From Cellulophaga sp. BC115SP (GTDB lineage: Bacteria > Bacteroidota > Bacteroidia > Cytophagales > Spirosomataceae), in the NCBI RefSeq assembly GCF_009905545.1, contig NZ_JAAALB010000048.1, positions 1 to 43,854 on the forward strand: a stretch of 43,854 bases of DNA. The letters run 5' to 3'. The notes beneath the pieces were generated by a model that did not search any database, was not told the origin of the DNA, and worked only from the letters and a program-made list of their open reading frames with translations. Made by a program: the position numbers and the translations under genes. This document shows, in pieces, positions 40,927-43,854 of this stretch (positions are counted from its first letter, which is position 1; each line of letters begins with the position of its first letter).

Positions 40927-42009
40927 ATGTCGATTGTAAGTAACAATATCAAATATCTTCGTAGACTCAACGGTCTTACTCAAGAGCAGTTTGCTCGCCG
41001 AATAGGAATTAAGCGCTCTTTGTTGGGTGCTTACGAGGAGGCTCGTGCCAATCCGAATTTGGAAAACCTCAAAATGATTGCTCAGGTATTTGGTACATCA
41101 GTTGATGCACTCATTAAAACAGATATACGCAAGATTAGAGACACGCCAGGTATTGCTGGTATGTCGTCGGGTGGAACAAATCCTTACAAGACAGCTGCAC
41201 CTCCGATAGACTCAGAGCCAAGTTCGATTGGGGCGCTTATTTCTAATACTTTTCCTACAACTACTTCCTCGGTCAATCCCATTCAGAGTTTTTACCAAGG
41301 TAGTCCAACCGTTGCGCCAACCGAACCGCAAGTTGCCATTCCAGCATTGCCAATACAACAGGTAGTAGAAAAGTATTATCGTACCGAAAATCAAGTAAAT
41401 TTGGTCTCTCAGAGAGTTGTTCCCAAAAAATATCACTCGGTAGAAGGTGATAAACAGTTTGTCAATTCAATTGCGCCATCTGTTCCAACACCAAGTCCAC
41501 GAGCGAATACAATTCCTGAGCCATCAAAAACACCAATTTGGGCTGGAGCAATTCGATTAGTGACTAAACAGACCTCAAAGGAATATGCTGCGAATTGTCA
41601 ACGACAGGATTTTATCGCTGCATTACCCAATATGCTTTTACCGAATATCCCCTCCAATAATTGCCGTGCATTCGAGTCAGGTGATGATTTTGTGCTTGAA
41701 AATTCAATTATTGTAGGTAGCCAAATCAGAGATTGGGCAGATATAAAAGATGGTCAGCATTATATCCTTGTTTCTTCACAATACGGTATTTTGTACCGCC
41801 GAGTTTACAGTCAAGCCAAAATAAAAGGTACTTTATTGTTGAGTTCAGACAAAGCTAATATTTCGAGTAAAGAAGTAAGCCTAAAAGATATTCAAGAGAT
41901 TTGGGAATGCTTGGCTTTTGTTAGCTACCAAATGCCAGAGCCACAACCATCACTGGAACGTATAAAGGATTTGGTGGAAGATTTGAAAACTGAATTAGGA
42001 AGAATTTAG
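40927..42009 (+). CDS. XRE-family regulator with Pro-rich linker and degenerate S24-like domain
   Basis: 360 residues. The first 65 residues are an XRE helix-turn-helix (YLRRLNGLTQEQFARRIGIKRSLLGAYEEARANPNLENL). A long Pro/Ser/Thr-rich linker follows (about 80-220), with PTEPQVAIPALPIQQ. Residues of about 245-335 resemble the C-terminal domain of CI/LexA-type repressors (FESGDDFVLENSIIVGSQIRDWADIKDGQHYILV then ILYRRVY). In S24 peptidases the first motif is GDSM; here it reads GDDF, so self-cleavage is not expected. No phage gene lies around it. SD-like AGAAAGG precedes the ATG. Confidence 0.8.
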   Translation: MSIVSNNIKYLRRLNGLTQEQFARRIGIKRSLLGAYEEARANPNLENLKMIAQVFGTSVDALIKTDIRKIRDTPGIAGMSSGGTNPYKTAAPPIDSEPSSIGALISNTFPTTTSSVNPIQSFYQGSPTVAPTEPQVAIPALPIQQVVEKYYRTENQVNLVSQRVVPKKYHSVEGDKQFVNSIAPSVPTPSPRANTIPEPSKTPIWAGAIRLVTKQTSKEYAANCQRQDFIAALPNMLLPNIPSNNCRAFESGDDFVLENSIIVGSQIRDWADIKDGQHYILVSSQYGILYRRVYSQAKIKGTLLLSSDKANISSKEVSLKDIQEIWECLAFVSYQMPEPQPSLERIKDLVEDLKTELGRI

Positions 42010-42051
42010 AACAAAGTAAGGATATAAAGTTTATCAAGGATTCAAAAGTAG

Positions 42052-42080
42052 AGCTCTGCCAAAGCGGCTGAGCTTTTTTT
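42052..42080. terminator. Terminator after the XRE gene
   Basis: Stem AGCTCTGCC / GGCTGAGCT with one mismatch and loop AAAGC, followed by seven T on the plus strand. It reaches the stop codon of the convergent LuxR-type gene. Confidence 0.85.
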
Positions 42081-42861
42081 ATATCATTTTGAGGGTCTTT
42101 AACAGATGCAATGCTTCGTTTGTGTCCTGCATTTTTAACTTTTGTAAAATATTCTGACGGTGTTTATACACGGTTGTCAGTGCAATACTTAGCAACTCTG
42201 ATATTTCTTCGCTTTGAAGTCCCTTTCCCATAAATTTCGCTATTTCGAGTTCACGGGATGTGAGGAGTTGAAGTTCTGTACAATCATTGGTGATCTGGTC
42301 TATTTCGAGAAGCATTTCTTTGGAAGCTCCTGTCAAAAAGAGATGTTGTTTTCCATCTCTTTTGACATTACTTATATTTGAGATACATGAGAGAAAATAT
42401 TGTACTTTGCTATTTTTATCGAGTGTGAATATGCTGTTTTCTTGACAAATTCGCCTTATTTTACCATCCTTTCCGATAAGTTCATAATCATAAATTGCCT
42501 TGAAATGAGGAAGTTGGCTTTCAGAAATGCTCATCAGATAGGTATTCATGTGCTTTATGAGCGAACACAAACCTTTGAAACTTGAAGATACCAAATGAGA
42601 GAGAAAAGCCTCTGGTCCTACGTTTTTTAGATAGTCATTTGACCAACCACAAACGTTTTGTAAATCTCCCAAAAGTAATCCATATTCATCGCTATCGGGA
42701 CTCCAAATAACAAGCCCAAGTTGTTGAATTCTTAGCACTTCATCGAGTAAAGCATTATTCAAATTAAAATAACTGATCTTCGAGTGTTCGGCATCTCCTA
42801 GACTTGACCGCCAAATACTATTTAATGGAGAAATATTAAGAGGAAAGGTAGTACTTTTCAT
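42079..42861 (-). CDS. LuxR-type transcriptional regulator with PAS-like sensor
   Basis: 260 residues from ATG 42861; a further upstream start at 42906 would add 15 residues of no recognisable kind. The N-terminal 180 residues look like a PAS-type sensor (LGLVIWSPDSDEYGLLLG near 45, and KAIYDYELIGKDGKIRRICQ near 140). The last 65 residues are a LuxR/GerE helix-turn-helix (LTSRELEIAKFMGKGLQSEEISELLSIALTTVYKHRQNILQKL). This architecture occurs in many Bacteroidota one-component regulators. No neighbour reveals its target. Confidence 0.85.
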   Translation of the reverse strand: MKSTTFPLNISPLNSIWRSSLGDAEHSKISYFNLNNALLDEVLRIQQLGLVIWSPDSDEYGLLLGDLQNVCGWSNDYLKNVGPEAFLSHLVSSSFKGLCSLIKHMNTYLMSISESQLPHFKAIYDYELIGKDGKIRRICQENSIFTLDKNSKVQYFLSCISNISNVKRDGKQHLFLTGASKEMLLEIDQITNDCTELQLLTSRELEIAKFMGKGLQSEEISELLSIALTTVYKHRQNILQKLKMQDTNEALHLLKTLKMI

Positions 42862-42980
42862 GGTGTGAGGGTTGTATATAGCAATAAATGGTATCGATAT
42901 ATACAAATATACCCCCTAACCTTATCAGTAGAAATACCACATTTGTGGTATAATTTGTATTCAAAAAAGATTTTGCGGTA

Positions 42981-43511
42981 TTATGCCTTCGGTCTAAACT
43001 CTTTCATGACATCTTGATTACAAATCAAAAATGGACCTTCTATTAAATCGATGCAATATGGAACCGCTGGAAATACAGCATCCAAGCATTGACGAATAGC
43101 TTTAGGTTTGCCTGGCAGGTTGATAATTAGCGACTTACCTCTAATGCCAGCCGTTTGTCTAGAAAGTATTGCGGTAGGCACATACTTCAAACTTTCGGTA
43201 CGCATTAGTTCGCCAAAACCAGGCATCATTTTTTCACAAACAGCTTCAGTTGCTTCTGGAGTTACATCTCGTTTGGCTGGACCAGTACCGCCTGTTGTCA
43301 CAATAAGACAACAGCCTTCGGTATCAGACATATATTTTAGCGTTTCAGAAATAAGCTCTTGCTCATCAGGAATGACTTTGTAAACAGTTTCAAATTCAGA
43401 AACAAGGTACTCTTTTAGTGTTTCGACAACAGCTTTTCCTGGAATATCTTCATAAATACCTGCACTTGCACGGTCAGAAACATTGATTACGCCAATTTTG
43501 ATTGGTTCCAT
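42981..43511 (-). CDS. mog: Molybdopterin adenylyltransferase (MogA-like)
   Basis: 176 residues from ATG 43511 (MEPIKIGVINVSDRASAG); the 24 further residues from 43583 are unlikely. Features: LIVTTGGTGPAKRDVTPEAT, the segment MMPGFGELMR, and INLPGKPKAIRQCLDAVFPAVPYCIDLIEG. The enzyme activates molybdopterin with ATP before molybdenum insertion. Other moa/moe genes are not in the window. Divergent from a short membrane-peptide gene. Confidence 0.9.
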   Translation of the reverse strand: MEPIKIGVINVSDRASAGIYEDIPGKAVVETLKEYLVSEFETVYKVIPDEQELISETLKYMSDTEGCCLIVTTGGTGPAKRDVTPEATEAVCEKMMPGFGELMRTESLKYVPTAILSRQTAGIRGKSLIINLPGKPKAIRQCLDAVFPAVPYCIDLIEGPFLICNQDVMKEFRPKA

Positions 43512-43610
43512 GAGTATAAAATAATGTTTTAAAAGATAATGTATGGTTATTGAAGCCAGCTTGTGTATTTTTGATGTGTACAATTCACTATACTTTCAAC
43601 AACCAAAAAT

Positions 43611-43730
43611 ATGTTATATCTGCAATCAAAGTTACCAGATGGTTTGGAAAAAATCATGACATTGGTCTTTTTCGGTCTGATTCTTTTGGGTCTATATTTT
43701 GCAATGAAAAAGTTTAATAAGAATCATTAG
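43611..43730 (+). CDS. 39-residue single-pass membrane peptide
   Basis: Starts MLYLQSKLPDGLEKIM and continues with a strongly hydrophobic segment (TLVFFGLILLGLYFAM, about 17-32), ending in basic KKFNKNH. A -7-like box TATTTTTG (43566-43573) lies 38 bp upstream. The charge pattern suggests the C-terminus is cytoplasmic. Size and topology recall small subunits or regulators of membrane complexes, but no family is recognised. Its reality rests on the coherent TM design and promoter. Confidence 0.6.
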   Translation: MLYLQSKLPDGLEKIMTLVFFGLILLGLYFAMKKFNKNH

Positions 43731-43777
43731 ACAAAACAGCGCTATAAATTTTGAGTTTAAAGTTGCGATCGTATACC

Positions 43778-43799
43778 TGTCCTTGCCTAAAATAGGTTG
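43778..43799 (+). repeat. 22-bp IS-end-like repeat, copy 2
   Basis: TGTCCTTG-C-CTAAAATAGGTTG, the inverse of the copy at 35141-35162 with one change. It lies between the membrane peptide gene and the last partial gene. Confidence 0.5.
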
Positions 43800-43819
43800 C
43801 CCTCAAAAATCAACTAATG

Positions 43820-43854
43820 ATGGCAACTTCAAAATCTAAAACTGGAAAAAGTAC
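43820..43854 (+). CDS. Start of a truncated gene at the window edge
   Basis: ATG 43820 (or the ATG just before at 43817) opens MATSKSKTGKS, a Lys/Ser/Thr-rich start cut by the window end. It could belong to a basic nucleic-acid-binding protein, but eleven residues do not allow a call. Confidence 0.35.
   Translation, partial: MATSKSKTGKS

Noticed and set aside
40927-42009. Prophage repressor marking an integrated phage
   Set aside because: No integrase, structural or lysis gene is found around it; the neighbours are ordinary chromosomal genes.

Overview
The window reads as a chromosomal segment of an AT-rich member of the Bacteroidota, most likely a Cytophagales-type environmental bacterium. 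The evidence is the Bacteroidota -7 promoter box (TAnnTTTG) in front of several genes, families typical of the phylum (DUF5686/carboxypeptidase-regulatory-like proteins, DUF4833, GH105 and GH51 enzymes with signal peptides, a multi-PAS sensor, an HxlR regulator) and the near absence of Shine-Dalgarno sequences. Genus cannot be fixed from sequence alone. I see no rRNA, tRNA, CRISPR array, intact IS or prophage.

Layout. 151-1274: a DUF6882-like protein and a MazG-type pyrophosphohydrolase. 1309-5931: divergent plant-polysaccharide enzymes, a GH51 arabinofuranosidase and a GH9 endoglucanase fused to a CE4-like deacetylase domain. 5998-7308: ferritin and a TetR regulator. 7439-10363: a large multi-PAS protein that ends at its phospho-acceptor helix without an ATPase domain. 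10585-13676: a Gfo/Idh/MocA oxidoreductase and a xylulokinase. 13905-17263: an ABC system with two ATPases around one 12-TM protein. 17365-25416: a TetR regulator and a seven-gene operon for inositol lipids. 25491-30765: a GntR-type regulator, two GH105 hydrolases and an SGNH acetylesterase, forming a rhamnogalacturonan (pectin) locus. 30828-31933: an HxlR/nitroreductase divergon. 32228-38827: S10 peptidase, a small secreted protein, FixH, a SafE-like membrane protein, a PatB-like C-S lyase and an MFS transporter. 39167-43854: subtilase, XRE regulator, LuxR regulator, MogA, a 39-residue membrane peptide and the first codons of another gene.

The most interesting system is 17337-25473. myo-Inositol-phosphate synthase, a PgpA-like phosphatase, a CDP-alcohol phosphatidyltransferase, DUF4833 and a PAP2/AUR1-like enzyme together could make phosphatidylinositol and inositol phosphoceramide. 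They match in kind the inositol-lipid cluster known from Bacteroides. This version also carries a GtrA-like membrane protein and a large outer-membrane DUF5686 protein, which suggests that export of the product is built into the operon. A TetR gene stands directly upstream. A 21-bp palindrome (half-sites GACCGAA / TTyGGTC) occurs once on the tetR promoter and once upstream of the operon, which implies a self-regulating TetR switch for inositol lipid synthesis.

Intergenic DNA is rich in repeats: a palindromic element of about 130 bp in three copies, two terminator hairpins that share a core with a compensatory base-pair change, a nested palindrome of about 285 bp between convergent genes, and two 22-bp copies that look like an insertion-sequence end. 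Coding density is otherwise normal, and all long genes look intact.
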